Positions 31,101 through 40,569 are shown, counted from the first letter of the stretch. The stretch: 64,000 nt of DNA from Clostridia bacterium (GCA_029060025.1 JAIDUV010000027.1:36085-100084), one strand, 5' to 3'. A program made the numbers and translations. Notes: generated by a model from the sequence alone, not told the origin.

Positions 31101-31598
31101 TTATTTAAGAAGTCCTTTTGAGGAAAGGAAATCCTTGACTTTTTGAGCGGCGTTCTCATATATAAAACTTGCGTCTGTCGCGTCGTCTGGGTATTTGTCA
31201 AGTTCGACAGTAGCGGTGGGGTCATCTGCCGCGCCGACCCATATATCAACAGAATCAGTTTCGTTTGCCTCGCCGTCTACGCCAAGAACAACCATTATGC
31301 CGTCGTCGTCAAATTCATTTATGAACACACTCATAGTTACTAATTTCATTACGTTGTCCCAATCATTTGTAACTCCGTTGCCGCAAATCTCGATTTCGTT
31401 TGTTCTCAACGCGATTTTCAAAGCCGATACAAACTTGTCTCCGGCAGAGTCTGCAAGTACGTCTTTTGCAAAATAGTCTTTTGCATTGAGTTTTTCGCCG
31501 TTAAGCGATTTTGATTGCAAAAATTCCGTCATAAGTTGGTCGGAAGTCATTTTTATTGGTTTGTCTTTTTTCTTAAATAAATTTGAAAATAATCCCAT
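31101..31598 (-). CDS. Hypothetical protein, MGLF-x-KK type, paralog 1
   Basis: SD AGAGG before ATG 31598; homologous to the next ORF. Confidence 0.75.
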   Translation of the reverse strand: MGLFSNLFKKKDKPIKMTSDQLMTEFLQSKSLNGEKLNAKDYFAKDVLADSAGDKFVSALKIALRTNEIEICGNGVTNDWDNVMKLVTMSVFINEFDDDGIMVVLGVDGEANETDSVDIWVGAADDPTATVELDKYPDDATDASFIYENAAQKVKDFLSSKGLLK

Positions 31599-31689
31599 AT
31601 TATACCTCTTAGAATTCATTGTAACATTATTATATTACGTTAATATTTTAACATAAGTTATTAAATCTGTCAATAATAATTATTGATTA

Positions 31690-32181
31690 TCAAAAGGTAA
31701 TGTTGATTGCACTTTTTTGTATCAACAACTCTTCTAGTTTTTCAGCAGCGTTTTCATAGATAAAATTTGCATTGTCAACATATAGGGGATATCTGTCAAG
31801 TTGGATATCTATTGAGTCGTCATTATCTATTCGGACTTTCAACTTGTCGGGAATGTTTTCTTCGTCGCAAGTTACTCCTAAATATACAGATATCGATTTG
31901 CCACAAGTCTCAAAGGTAAAATGAAGCGCAACATATCTAAAGTCGTCTCTCCATTCAAAGTTGATTGAATTGTCGGTGCAAATATTGCCTATGTCTATTC
32001 TCTTATTAATGGCAGAAACAAACAGCGAGCACGCTTGGTTCTTGACCGCGTCTTCGGCAAACCAATCTTTTACCGTAATAGTCTTTTTGTATATCTTCTT
32101 GTCCATAATGTAGCGCAATACTTGTAGTTGGTCAAAAGTAAAGGCTTTTTTATTAGTTGATTTCTTTTTAAATAATCCCAT
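31690..32181 (-). CDS. Hypothetical protein, MGLF-x-KK type, paralog 2
   Basis: SD AAAGAGG; shares KDWFAED, FVSAI, LDRYP..ANFIYENAAEKLEELL with paralog 1. Confidence 0.75.
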   Translation of the reverse strand: MGLFKKKSTNKKAFTFDQLQVLRYIMDKKIYKKTITVKDWFAEDAVKNQACSLFVSAINKRIDIGNICTDNSINFEWRDDFRYVALHFTFETCGKSISVYLGVTCDEENIPDKLKVRIDNDDSIDIQLDRYPLYVDNANFIYENAAEKLEELLIQKSAINITF

Positions 32182-32284
32182 TTTGTGCCTCTTTAAAATT
32201 ATATCAAAAGCGCTTGTGATTGTCAATTTGGAAATTTGTAAATAACGCTTTATGATTTTTTGTCATTTATGTTATAATACAAAT

Positions 32285-33121
32285 ATGGATTGGCAAAGAC
32301 TAAACGGCGAAATATTATCCAAAGTAAGTAGGTATTTGACCTTTGCAGAGCGCGCTATTGATACTGCGCAGGTGGACGAAGTTGCCTCCTGCGGAGTAAG
32401 TAGACACAGGGCGGTAGAATTGTTGTTTGCAAATTATCTTGATTTGGACGGGTTGGCTCAAAAATATTATTTGCCGTATATGCTCAAGGGGCTTGACAAG
32501 AGGGAGTATCATAGCAACGAGTATTATTCAAATATATCATTTGATTACGCGTCAAATGGGGAGTGGGAACTCAAGAAAGATTTTTATGCGCCGTATGAAA
32601 TATTTGTGCAAGATGATTTTGTGTATGATTTTCAAAAGGTATTACCTCAACTTGGTTATTTTGAAGAAGTATTTCAATATCCTGCAGTATATCAGGACGG
32701 AAGACTTTGGATGAGCGTAACTCCCAATGAAATCAACACTATGAAAGAACCTATATCTAAAGCGCGCGGTAAGACGCTTACGTTTGGATTGGGACTAGGA
32801 TATTTTGCATATATGTGCGCAATAAAAGAGAACGTGACGAGCGTCACTATCGTGGAAAAGGATAAGAGCGTCATTCAACTTTTTGAGCAAAATATCTTAC
32901 CTCAGTTTGTTTGCAAAGATAAGATAAGAATTATCTGTGACGACGCATTTGACTTTATTGAGAAAATGCGAGATGGCGAGTACGATTACGCTTTTGTCGA
33001 TATTTATCACGACGCAGGAGATGGCGCGGAAACTTATAAAAGATTTAAGCAGAAGCGAAGCAAATTCAGCGCTACCAAGTTTGACTTTTGGATAGAAAAA
33101 ACAATCAAGTATTATATCTAA
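32285..33121 (+). CDS. SAM-dependent methyltransferase / spermidine-synthase-like fold protein
   Basis: LTFGLGLGYFAYMCAIKENVTSVTIVEKDKSVIQLF, IICDDAFDFIEKMRDGEYDYAFVDIYHDAGDG. Confidence 0.75.
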   Translation: MDWQRLNGEILSKVSRYLTFAERAIDTAQVDEVASCGVSRHRAVELLFANYLDLDGLAQKYYLPYMLKGLDKREYHSNEYYSNISFDYASNGEWELKKDFYAPYEIFVQDDFVYDFQKVLPQLGYFEEVFQYPAVYQDGRLWMSVTPNEINTMKEPISKARGKTLTFGLGLGYFAYMCAIKENVTSVTIVEKDKSVIQLFEQNILPQFVCKDKIRIICDDAFDFIEKMRDGEYDYAFVDIYHDAGDGAETYKRFKQKRSKFSATKFDFWIEKTIKYYI

Positions 33122-33130
33122 ATCTTATAT

Positions 33131-34366
33131 CTATTTGTTGGGCAAAAAATTCAATGCGCTCAACGGCAATTCGACTATAAAGCGGGTGTATTCTCCCAAT
33201 TGACTTTCGCATTTAATTTTGCCTTTGAGCGAATCCACGATGGATTTTGCAATACTCAAACCAAGACCGAAAGAATTGCCGGTGTCTTTATGAGAAGAAT
33301 CAACCTTGTAAAATCTGTCGAATATATGATCGATTTTTTCTTGCGGTATTCCTTCGCCTGTATTTGTCAAAGTGATTACAGCGTAGCGTCTCGTCTTTTG
33401 CAAATGCAATGTCATTTTACCTTTTTCGGGAGTATATTTGATTGCGTTGTCAAGCAATATTCCTACGAGTTTTTCTATCTCGGCAGTGCTTGCCGAAACT
33501 TTGATATTCTCGTCGGCTGTGTAGTCAAGAGTAATTGATTTTTCATAACATATTGCTTCAAATGACAGTGTCATACCTTCGACTATGTCGTTGATTATCA
33601 AATCTTCTCGCTGGGTATTTATTTTGTTGGATTCATATTTTGTCAACTCCAGCATATCTAAAATCAAAGATTGCATTCTTCCAAGTTGATAGCCGGCAGA
33701 TTCAAGCCATTTTCTGTTGTCGTCAACGGTGGAAGAAGGATCGCTTTGAATAAGTTCTAGATTGGTTCTGACGACTGTCAAAGGAGTTTTAAGTTCGTGC
33801 GATGCGTTGGCAATCAATTCTTGTTGACGTAAGAAAGACTGCTTTACAGGCTCAATAGCGTGCTTTGCAAAGTAGTAGTAAAATAAGAATATAATAAGCA
33901 TACCGACGATACAAATACAAGTCAGCGTGATGCTCATAATATTAAGATAGTTGTATGATTTTGTATAATCTATTATCGTGTATTTTGTTGCATTCTTACC
34001 GCTTTCTTTGACGGTAGTAGCGATGAATTTATATCTTCTTCCGCTTTCGGTATTAAATGAGCCGCTCTCGACCTTTTTTCCTGTCACGTTTTTGACGACT
34101 GCCTGTATTTCTTCGCGCGTAAAGTAGTCGGGGGAGTAATACGTGGTCGGCTCGTGATTTTCCACTTCGACGACGTAGACGTAGTTGTCGCTTTGGAAGT
34201 AAGGTCCCGCGGCGGCTTTTAAAAGATCGTTTTCGATATCTGTCAAAGTCTGAACTCTCGATATGAGAAATACGAGAGAGCAGGCAAGTATTATAAACGC
34301 CCAGCCTATTGCCAATGGGACGTAAAAGAATTTTCGTTGAAGTTTTCTAAATACTTTGTCGTTCAT
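33131..34366 (-). CDS. Sensor histidine kinase
   Basis: Two TM segments; NASHELKTPLTVVRTNLELI, LVGILLDNAIKYTPEKG, SFGLGLSIAKSIVDSLKGKI. Confidence 0.95.
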   Translation of the reverse strand: MNDKVFRKLQRKFFYVPLAIGWAFIILACSLVFLISRVQTLTDIENDLLKAAAGPYFQSDNYVYVVEVENHEPTTYYSPDYFTREEIQAVVKNVTGKKVESGSFNTESGRRYKFIATTVKESGKNATKYTIIDYTKSYNYLNIMSITLTCICIVGMLIIFLFYYYFAKHAIEPVKQSFLRQQELIANASHELKTPLTVVRTNLELIQSDPSSTVDDNRKWLESAGYQLGRMQSLILDMLELTKYESNKINTQREDLIINDIVEGMTLSFEAICYEKSITLDYTADENIKVSASTAEIEKLVGILLDNAIKYTPEKGKMTLHLQKTRRYAVITLTNTGEGIPQEKIDHIFDRFYKVDSSHKDTGNSFGLGLSIAKSIVDSLKGKIKCESQLGEYTRFIVELPLSALNFLPNK

Positions 34367-35241
34367 CAATTTTTTGCGGCAAGTTGATAGCCTACGCCCC
34401 TTATTGAATTGATTGTAAAGGCAGCGTTGACGTAATTGAGTTTCTTCCGCAAGAAAGATATAAATACCTCAAGCGAGTTGGATTCAAAGTCGTTGTCAAA
34501 TCCCCAAACTTTGTTGATAAGGGGCTCTTTTTCGGCAACGTGACGAGGTCTTTCAAAAAAATATCTCATTATATCAAACTCTTTTTGAGAGAGTTTGACG
34601 CTCTTATTTTCGTTTTTGTTTATAAGTTGAAGCGTAGATAGGCTCAAAGATATAAATACCTCAAGCGAGTTGGATTCAAAGTCGTTGTCAAATCCCCAAA
34701 CTTTGTTGATAAGGGGCTCTTTTTCGGCAACGTGACGAGGTCTTTCAAAAAAATATCTCATTATATCAAACTCTTTTTGAGAGAGTTTGACGCTCTTATT
34801 TTCGTTTTTGTTTATAAGTTGAAGCGTAGATAGGCTCAAAGACACGTTTTCATAGGTAATGAGGTTGTCGGGCGTAGCGTCAGTCTTTCTTCTCAAAAGC
34901 GCTCTAATACGCGCCAACAGTTCTGCAGTGGAGAAGGGCTTTGGCAAATAGTCGTCGGCGCCTAGGTCGAGACCTTTGACTTTGTTGTATTCTTGCGAGA
35001 GCGCCGTCAGCATAATTACAGGCGTGGTAATTCTTTTTTCGCGTACTTGACTCAACACTTCAAAGCCGCTCTTCTTGGGCATCATCACGTCAAGTATTAT
35101 CAAATCAAAAATATTCGACAGCGCGAGTTGAAGTCCCGCTTCGCCGTCGTTTGCCACTTGCACCTCATATTTTTCCTTTTGCAAAACAGTACTCAATGCT
35201 TCGCAAAGGCTCATTGAATCTTCTACCAACAATATTCGCAT
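34366..35241 (-). CDS. OmpR-family response regulator carrying an internal 64-aa tandem duplication
   Basis: Receiver domain MRILLVEDSMSL...LIILDVMMPKKSG...LGADDYLPKPFS; winged-helix domain partly duplicated. Confidence 0.93.
   Translation of the reverse strand: MRILLVEDSMSLCEALSTVLQKEKYEVQVANDGEAGLQLALSNIFDLIILDVMMPKKSGFEVLSQVREKRITTPVIMLTALSQEYNKVKGLDLGADDYLPKPFSTAELLARIRALLRRKTDATPDNLITYENVSLSLSTLQLINKNENKSVKLSQKEFDIMRYFFERPRHVAEKEPLINKVWGFDNDFESNSLEVFISLSLSTLQLINKNENKSVKLSQKEFDIMRYFFERPRHVAEKEPLINKVWGFDNDFESNSLEVFISFLRKKLNYVNAAFTINSIRGVGYQLAAKN
34454..34837. repeat. Perfect 2 x 192-bp tandem direct repeat (34454-34645 and 34646-34837)
   Basis: Exact DNA repeat; AAAGA at 34454-34458, 34646-34650 and 34838-34842 flanks the units. 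Confidence 0.97.
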
Positions 35242-35335
35242 AATTTCCTCCTATCCTATACAACCCAAAAACCGAGTATCTTTATTATATAATATTATAT
35301 TAAGATTTTCAATACTTTTAATGAAAACTATACAA

Positions 35336-35366
35336 AAAAACGGAAGTTGTTGACACTTCCGTTTTA
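35336..35366 (-). terminator. Terminator after the ApgM fusion gene
   Basis: AAAACGGAAGT gtcaaca ACTTCCGTTTTTTT on minus strand. Confidence 0.85.
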
Positions 35367-35386
35367 AATATATTTTTAGTTGACGC

Positions 35387-38300
35387 TTAAGCGGCATTTT
35401 GCATTGAAGCAGAACCAATGCCTGACGTAAAACCGCTGTTGTTGACGTTGCCGCTGTTGATAGTGCCGTCATTTCCCAAGTCTGACGGAGATTTTGTCAG
35501 AGTGGCTTGACATTGCGAAGAGTCGGAATCTTTGTAATAGCCGTGTCCGATTGCTGTAATTATAATACGGTATCCGCCATTTTCTGCGATGCTGCTGTCA
35601 TACTCAATGCCATAGAGTTCCTTCAAGTCGTCAAAGTTGATGCTGTATCCTACGCTTCCTTCCGTCAGAATAGACGTTCTGCCTATTTCGATGATCTTGC
35701 TGTCGTTGATTTGAAGTTCTACAAGATATTCGTATCCATTTTGCACGCCTTGCCAACTTGCGTGAATTGCCGCTGATTTAGTCTCTTCGTTGCCGTCGTC
35801 TTCGCTTATCGTTGCGGTAATAGTATCTTCTTCGACAGCCGTGAGTTTTTGGGTCGTGGAGTGCGCAATCATTGAGATAGGCGAGTCTTTTATATTTGGA
35901 TTTTCAGTATTGATTGCCTTTACTCTCACAGAGTGATCGCCCACTTTGTTGACGTATTGCGTAATGTCCGCGTTGAACTTGTTGCCGTCTTCATTAAGAG
36001 TGAGATTGGTAATCTCTTTGTTGTCAATGAATATCTTGTATGCGTTTGCGTTCGGTACTTTGGTAAACTCAAAGAAAGTCTTGGTAGTCTCGTCTTCGGT
36101 CTTTGTATATACGCGAAGTCCGGTAGGCATATTAAGCGTGATTATATAGTCGTATTTTACTGATATAGAATCGCCGTTGACATACATTGTCGTAGATCCG
36201 ATTTCCTCAAAGTTCAAATCGTCGGAGTAGTTGCCTTCAGGAGTAACAGTGATTGTATAACTCTTGCCCGGTGTCGAAACGTATTGCGTTATATCAAATT
36301 CCGGATCGTCAGAGGTGTTCTTTTCCCAGCGCAGAACTACGTCGTTTTCAGCCACGCCGTCGCTTATCAAGAATTGGTACGACTTTGCATACTTCACTTT
36401 AGCGGCTTTGCAATATATTCTGTTTTCTCTCTCTTCGATAATTATATCTATTGGTTGAGCCAACTTTTCAACGTAGATTACGTTTTCGCAACCTGTCATA
36501 TTATGGGTAGCGTTGAGGTCTCTGAAGATTATCAAATTCTTGACGTTTTGATACGTCGGGCAGGTGTGACCTTCTTGCATTATGACTTGCTTACCGCCTA
36601 TGACGGTATTTGAGATATTGCCTGCGACAGTGGCGGTAGAGTCGCTGTCAAGTTGCAAAGTAGCAACGGTGCTATCGCTCTTAACCGTCAAGTTGCTGCC
36701 AATCAAAGAAATAGTATTTGAAATTTTTACTCCGCTTTCTACGATAGTATTGGGGCAGTTCAAGACGTTGATTTGGCTTGTAGACTTAGCGTCTATTATA
36801 TTGCCTGCAAATACTACTTTACTTGCGCTTATCTCTGCGTCGATTATGTTGGTTTCGCCGCCTTCAAAGTTGTAGATCGTAAATGATTTTGCCGTTACTC
36901 TCAAGGTTTCGCAAGATACGTTTGCCAAAAGTACGATGTCCAAGTTGGGAGCGTTTATTTCAATCGCGCCTGCTTTGAGGTTGGACTTTTTATGAGTGAC
37001 AAATTCTTTACCTTTTCTAGTACCAATATACAGCGTGCCTGATTTTTCTGACGTGATAGTAAGAGTTCCGGATACGCCCAACGTGTGTTTGTTGAGGTCA
37101 ATGCTATATATATTGTTGTCGTCAAAAGTCAAGTTGTCGCAAGAGATGTTGTTGTCAAGCACGTAGAAATATTTGTCAAGACCGCCTTGTTTGCTTGCGA
37201 CGAAATCGTCTGCGTTCTTGACGAAAATTCTCGGAGCGTGGAAGAATACTATAGGCAGTATTATTGCCAAGAGCACTCCCACGAGGCATACGCTTGCAAC
37301 TATGGCAATTATGCCTTTTTTGCCCAACTTTTTCTTTTGTCCGACAGGTTGGTCTTTCTTTTCTTTTTTATCGGATTTATCTTTTTTCTTTTTATCTTTG
37401 CTATCTTCGCTGTCTTCTTTTTTGTCGGAAGAACCGTCTTGAGTTACTTCTTCTGCTTTGTCTGCTTGGTCAGCGTCACTTGATTGCAAAATAATCTCTC
37501 CGTGCAAAAACTCTTCCATAAGTTCTTCACCTGTGGAGAAGAAGAGTCCTGCTTCTTTTGCGTTTTCTTCGCTATATGGCGCGCCTACTGCGGGGCTTTG
37601 CTCTTCGCCTGCTTTGCGAGCGTAGATTACAAACGGCACAGGATCGCTTGTGTGAGTCTTAAGCGAGAGCGGAGTAGGATGGTCTGGGGCAATGAGTATC
37701 TTGTAGTCCTCATTCATAAGGTCAAGTTGTTCTTTTACGTACTTGACTACTATGCTGTCTATAAGTTCAATAGATTTGACCTTGTTGTCAGCGTCTCCTT
37801 GGTGTCCGCACTCGTCGGGAGCCTCCATATGGATATATACGTAGTCGTATCCCTCTTTAAGAGCCTCTATGGCAGCCTCGGCTTTTCCCTTGAAGTTGGT
37901 CTTGTACGTACCGGTTGCGCCGTCTACGTTGATGACTTTCATTTGCGCGCCTGTTCCGATACCCTTTATCAAGTCTACTGCAGATATGACTGCGCCCTTG
38001 ATGCCGTACTTTTCTTCAAATGGAGTGAGTTGAGGGCGTGTGCCTTCGCCCCAAAGCCAAATGCTATTGGCAGGCTTTAGACCTTGAGCAATACGCTTTT
38101 GGTTTACAGGATGATCTTTTAGCAAATTGTAAGAATCCGTCATTATATCCAAAAAGATATCACCGTACTCGCCCTTGGGAAGATACTGAGTGATTTTCTT
38201 GTCGGAAATATCGTGCGGAGGAGTGAAGTCTGTGCCAGTCTCGGCATTGTGCGCAACGAGACAGTGGCGGTAACTTACGCCAGTGTAGAAATCAATATAT

Positions 38301-38716
38301 TCGTCTCCGAGATTTTGTTGGAGATATTCTATGAGTTGTCTTGCTTCCTCGGTAGAAATTTCGCCTGCGGAATAATCAACCATAGTCTTGTCGGCGTAGT
38401 TCTCTTCGTCGGATAGCGTGACGAGATTGCATCTAATAGCCACGTCGGTGTCCTTGAGGTCAATGCCGATCGAGAGCGCTTCGAGTGGGGAGCGCCCCGT
38501 ATAGTACTTGTCGGGAGCGTAACCCATCATAGAGAGGTTTGCCACGTCGCTACCCGGCTTCATACCGTCGGGTACTGTCTTGACAAGACCCAATTTGCCT
38601 CTTTTACACAAGTCGTCTATATTTGGCTTGTCTGCTACTTCAAGAGGTGTGCGACCTCCGAGAGCGTTTGAAGGGTAATCGGCCCAGCCGTCGCCCAAAA
38701 TTACCACATACTTCAT
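35387..38716 (-). CDS. apgM: Archaeal-type cofactor-independent phosphoglycerate mutase domain fused to linker, one TM helix and ~600-aa predicted extracellular region
   Basis: MKYVVILGDGWADYPSNALGGRTPLEVADKPNIDDL, GSDVANLSMMGYAP, TGRSPLEA, HMEAPDECGHQGD, IAPDHPTP; then Lys/Asp/Glu linker and IIAIVASVCLVGVLLAIILPIVFF; SD AGGTG before ATG 38716. Confidence 0.92.
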   Translation of the reverse strand: MKYVVILGDGWADYPSNALGGRTPLEVADKPNIDDLCKRGKLGLVKTVPDGMKPGSDVANLSMMGYAPDKYYTGRSPLEALSIGIDLKDTDVAIRCNLVTLSDEENYADKTMVDYSAGEISTEEARQLIEYLQQNLGDEYIDFYTGVSYRHCLVAHNAETGTDFTPPHDISDKKITQYLPKGEYGDIFLDIMTDSYNLLKDHPVNQKRIAQGLKPANSIWLWGEGTRPQLTPFEEKYGIKGAVISAVDLIKGIGTGAQMKVINVDGATGTYKTNFKGKAEAAIEALKEGYDYVYIHMEAPDECGHQGDADNKVKSIELIDSIVVKYVKEQLDLMNEDYKILIAPDHPTPLSLKTHTSDPVPFVIYARKAGEEQSPAVGAPYSEENAKEAGLFFSTGEELMEEFLHGEIILQSSDADQADKAEEVTQDGSSDKKEDSEDSKDKKKKDKSDKKEKKDQPVGQKKKLGKKGIIAIVASVCLVGVLLAIILPIVFFHAPRIFVKNADDFVASKQGGLDKYFYVLDNNISCDNLTFDDNNIYSIDLNKHTLGVSGTLTITSEKSGTLYIGTRKGKEFVTHKKSNLKAGAIEINAPNLDIVLLANVSCETLRVTAKSFTIYNFEGGETNIIDAEISASKVVFAGNIIDAKSTSQINVLNCPNTIVESGVKISNTISLIGSNLTVKSDSTVATLQLDSDSTATVAGNISNTVIGGKQVIMQEGHTCPTYQNVKNLIIFRDLNATHNMTGCENVIYVEKLAQPIDIIIEERENRIYCKAAKVKYAKSYQFLISDGVAENDVVLRWEKNTSDDPEFDITQYVSTPGKSYTITVTPEGNYSDDLNFEEIGSTTMYVNGDSISVKYDYIITLNMPTGLRVYTKTEDETTKTFFEFTKVPNANAYKIFIDNKEITNLTLNEDGNKFNADITQYVNKVGDHSVRVKAINTENPNIKDSPISMIAHSTTQKLTAVEEDTITATISEDDGNEETKSAAIHASWQGVQNGYEYLVELQINDSKIIEIGRTSILTEGSVGYSINFDDLKELYGIEYDSSIAENGGYRIIITAIGHGYYKDSDSSQCQATLTKSPSDLGNDGTINSGNVNNSGFTSGIGSASMQNAA

Positions 38717-38845
38717 ATTTTCACCTATATAAGAATGCGTAACGCTACGCATAATTTATTCACAGTTTATTATATTATATATAATATCCAATGTCAATTG
38801 TTTTATGACTAAGATTATTTAAAGTAACGGGGCGCGCTTTTTATA

Positions 38846-38880
38846 AAGATTAGACCTCTCGACTGCGCTCGAGGTGTGAT
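38846..38880. repeat. Copy of short intergenic repeat (CTCGACTGCGCTCGAG core)
   Basis: Similar to segments at 3025-3052, 43070-43113, 46343-46383, 59903-59972. Confidence 0.45.
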
Positions 38881-38981
38881 TGAAATTTATCACTTGATGT
38901 GACTTTTATATATTCATAATTAGTGTTACGTTTAAAATCTGTTTCACTTCCTAGTAATAAATTTGACGCAAAATAAAATTA

Positions 38982-39010
38982 AAGACGGCTCATTTAAGAG
39001 CCGTCTTAGT
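38982..39010 (-). terminator. Terminator of purF
   Basis: AAGACGGCTC ttaaat GAGCCGTCTT then T-rich tract on minus strand. Confidence 0.75.
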
Positions 39011-39013
39011 ATA

Positions 39014-40420
39014 TTATCCAAGGATGTTTTTGTCGTCTTTTTCACAAGGCACTTTGCAAGGATATTTGCCGGTAAAGCAACCTTTGCAGAATGTGACTTT
39101 TGAATCGGGAGCAATCTTGTCGACAGTCTTTACGTCGAGGAATGCAAGCGAGTCTGCGCCAATCTTTTGTCTCAACTCTTCCATAGTATAGTTGTTGCAA
39201 GCAAGATCCTTTCTCGACGGAATATCAGTACCGAAGAAGCAGGGGTAAATAAATGGTGGAGAAGATATTCTTACGTGCACTTCTTTCGCGCCCGACCTCT
39301 TGAGAAGTTTGATAATATTTGCCAAAGTAGTGCCTCTGACGATGGAGTCGTCGACCATAACAAGTCTTTTGCCTTCGACGTTGCTCTTCAAAGTATTGAG
39401 TTTGAGCGCAACGCTGCGTTCTCTCATTGCTTGCGTAGGTTGAATAAAAGTTCTGCCTATATATCTGTTTTTGATAAGACCCACGCCGTAAGGAATACCG
39501 CTTTCGTGCGAATAGCCTATTGCTGCAGGAAGACCGCTGTCGGGTACGCCTATTACGAGATCTGCGTCGGCAGGAGCGATTTTTGCAAGCATTTTGCCAG
39601 CGTTCATTCTTGCTTCGTTGACGCCTTGACCGTCGATTACGCTGTCGGGTCTGGCGGTGTAGATATGCTCAAATATGCAAAGTCCGCCGCTGTGACCGCA
39701 ATATTTCTCATTGGACTCTATGCCGTCTTCGGTGACGATTACTATTTCGCCCGGACGAACGTCTCTTTCAAAGGTTGCGCCTATCGTCTCAAACGCGCAA
39801 CTTTCGCTTGCGAATATTACGTTGTCCTGCAGTTTTCCCATACACAGAGGACGTATTCCGTATTTATCTCTTACGGCAATGAGTTTTCTTGGGCTCATTA
39901 TGAGAAGAGAGAATGCTCCTTGCAGCATAGGGAATACCTTTTCCACAGCCTCTTCGATGCTCTTTGATTTGAGTCTTTGAATGGCAATCAAATAGGATAT
40001 AACTTCGCTATCGCTCGTAGTGTGGAAGATTGCGCCTTTAGCCTCAAGTTTGTCTCTCAATTCTTTTGCGTTGGTTATATTTCCGTTATGCGAAACGGTG
40101 AGGTTGCCTTTTGCGTACTTTACGCTTATAGGTTGAGCGTTTTCCGGAGTATTGTTGCCCGTAGTTGAGTATCTCACGTGTCCTATAGCAATTTCGCCTT
40201 GCAATTTTGCAAGAATAGAATCGTTGAAAACTTCGCTTACGAGACCCATATTTTTGACAAGGGTGATTTCTCTGTCGTTATTGACGGCAATACCTGCCGC
40301 CTCTTGACCTCTGTGTTGCAGCGCGAACAGTCCAAAGTAGACTTGTTGCGCAATGTTGCCAAGACGAGATTTATCGTATATACCGAATACGCCGCACTCA
40401 TCCTTGATATTTTCTGACAT
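39014..40420 (-). CDS. purF: Amidophosphoribosyltransferase
   Basis: CGVFGIYDKS, GLFALQHRGQEAAGIAV, GHVRYSTTGNN, VMVDDSIVRGTT, SPPFIYPCFFGTDIPSRKDLAC. Confidence 0.97.
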   Translation of the reverse strand: MSENIKDECGVFGIYDKSRLGNIAQQVYFGLFALQHRGQEAAGIAVNNDREITLVKNMGLVSEVFNDSILAKLQGEIAIGHVRYSTTGNNTPENAQPISVKYAKGNLTVSHNGNITNAKELRDKLEAKGAIFHTTSDSEVISYLIAIQRLKSKSIEEAVEKVFPMLQGAFSLLIMSPRKLIAVRDKYGIRPLCMGKLQDNVIFASESCAFETIGATFERDVRPGEIVIVTEDGIESNEKYCGHSGGLCIFEHIYTARPDSVIDGQGVNEARMNAGKMLAKIAPADADLVIGVPDSGLPAAIGYSHESGIPYGVGLIKNRYIGRTFIQPTQAMRERSVALKLNTLKSNVEGKRLVMVDDSIVRGTTLANIIKLLKRSGAKEVHVRISSPPFIYPCFFGTDIPSRKDLACNNYTMEELRQKIGADSLAFLDVKTVDKIAPDSKVTFCKGCFTGKYPCKVPCEKDDKNILG

Positions 40421-40533
40421 ATTGTACCTACCTTTTTTGATTTATTTCAAAATCAATTTTATTATAGCAAATTTCGCTTGCATAATCAAATACTTGATAT
40501 AAAAAATTCTTGATTTTTTCAACAAATTTTGGG

Positions 40534-40569
40534 AATATTTTCGCGCGCACGCGTATACGCGAAAATATT
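40534..40569. repeat. Perfect 12-bp-arm inverted repeat upstream of purF
   Basis: AATATTTTCGCG cgcacgcgtata CGCGAAAATATT. Confidence 0.8.

Noticed and set aside
34646-34837. Reading the response regulator as two separate DNA-binding domains
   Set aside because: The first copy lacks the terminal wing segment, so it is a partial duplication, not two full domains.
40421-40533. Possible purine riboswitch or PurR box upstream of purF
   Set aside because: No recognisable three-way-junction consensus or direct PurBox repeats seen.
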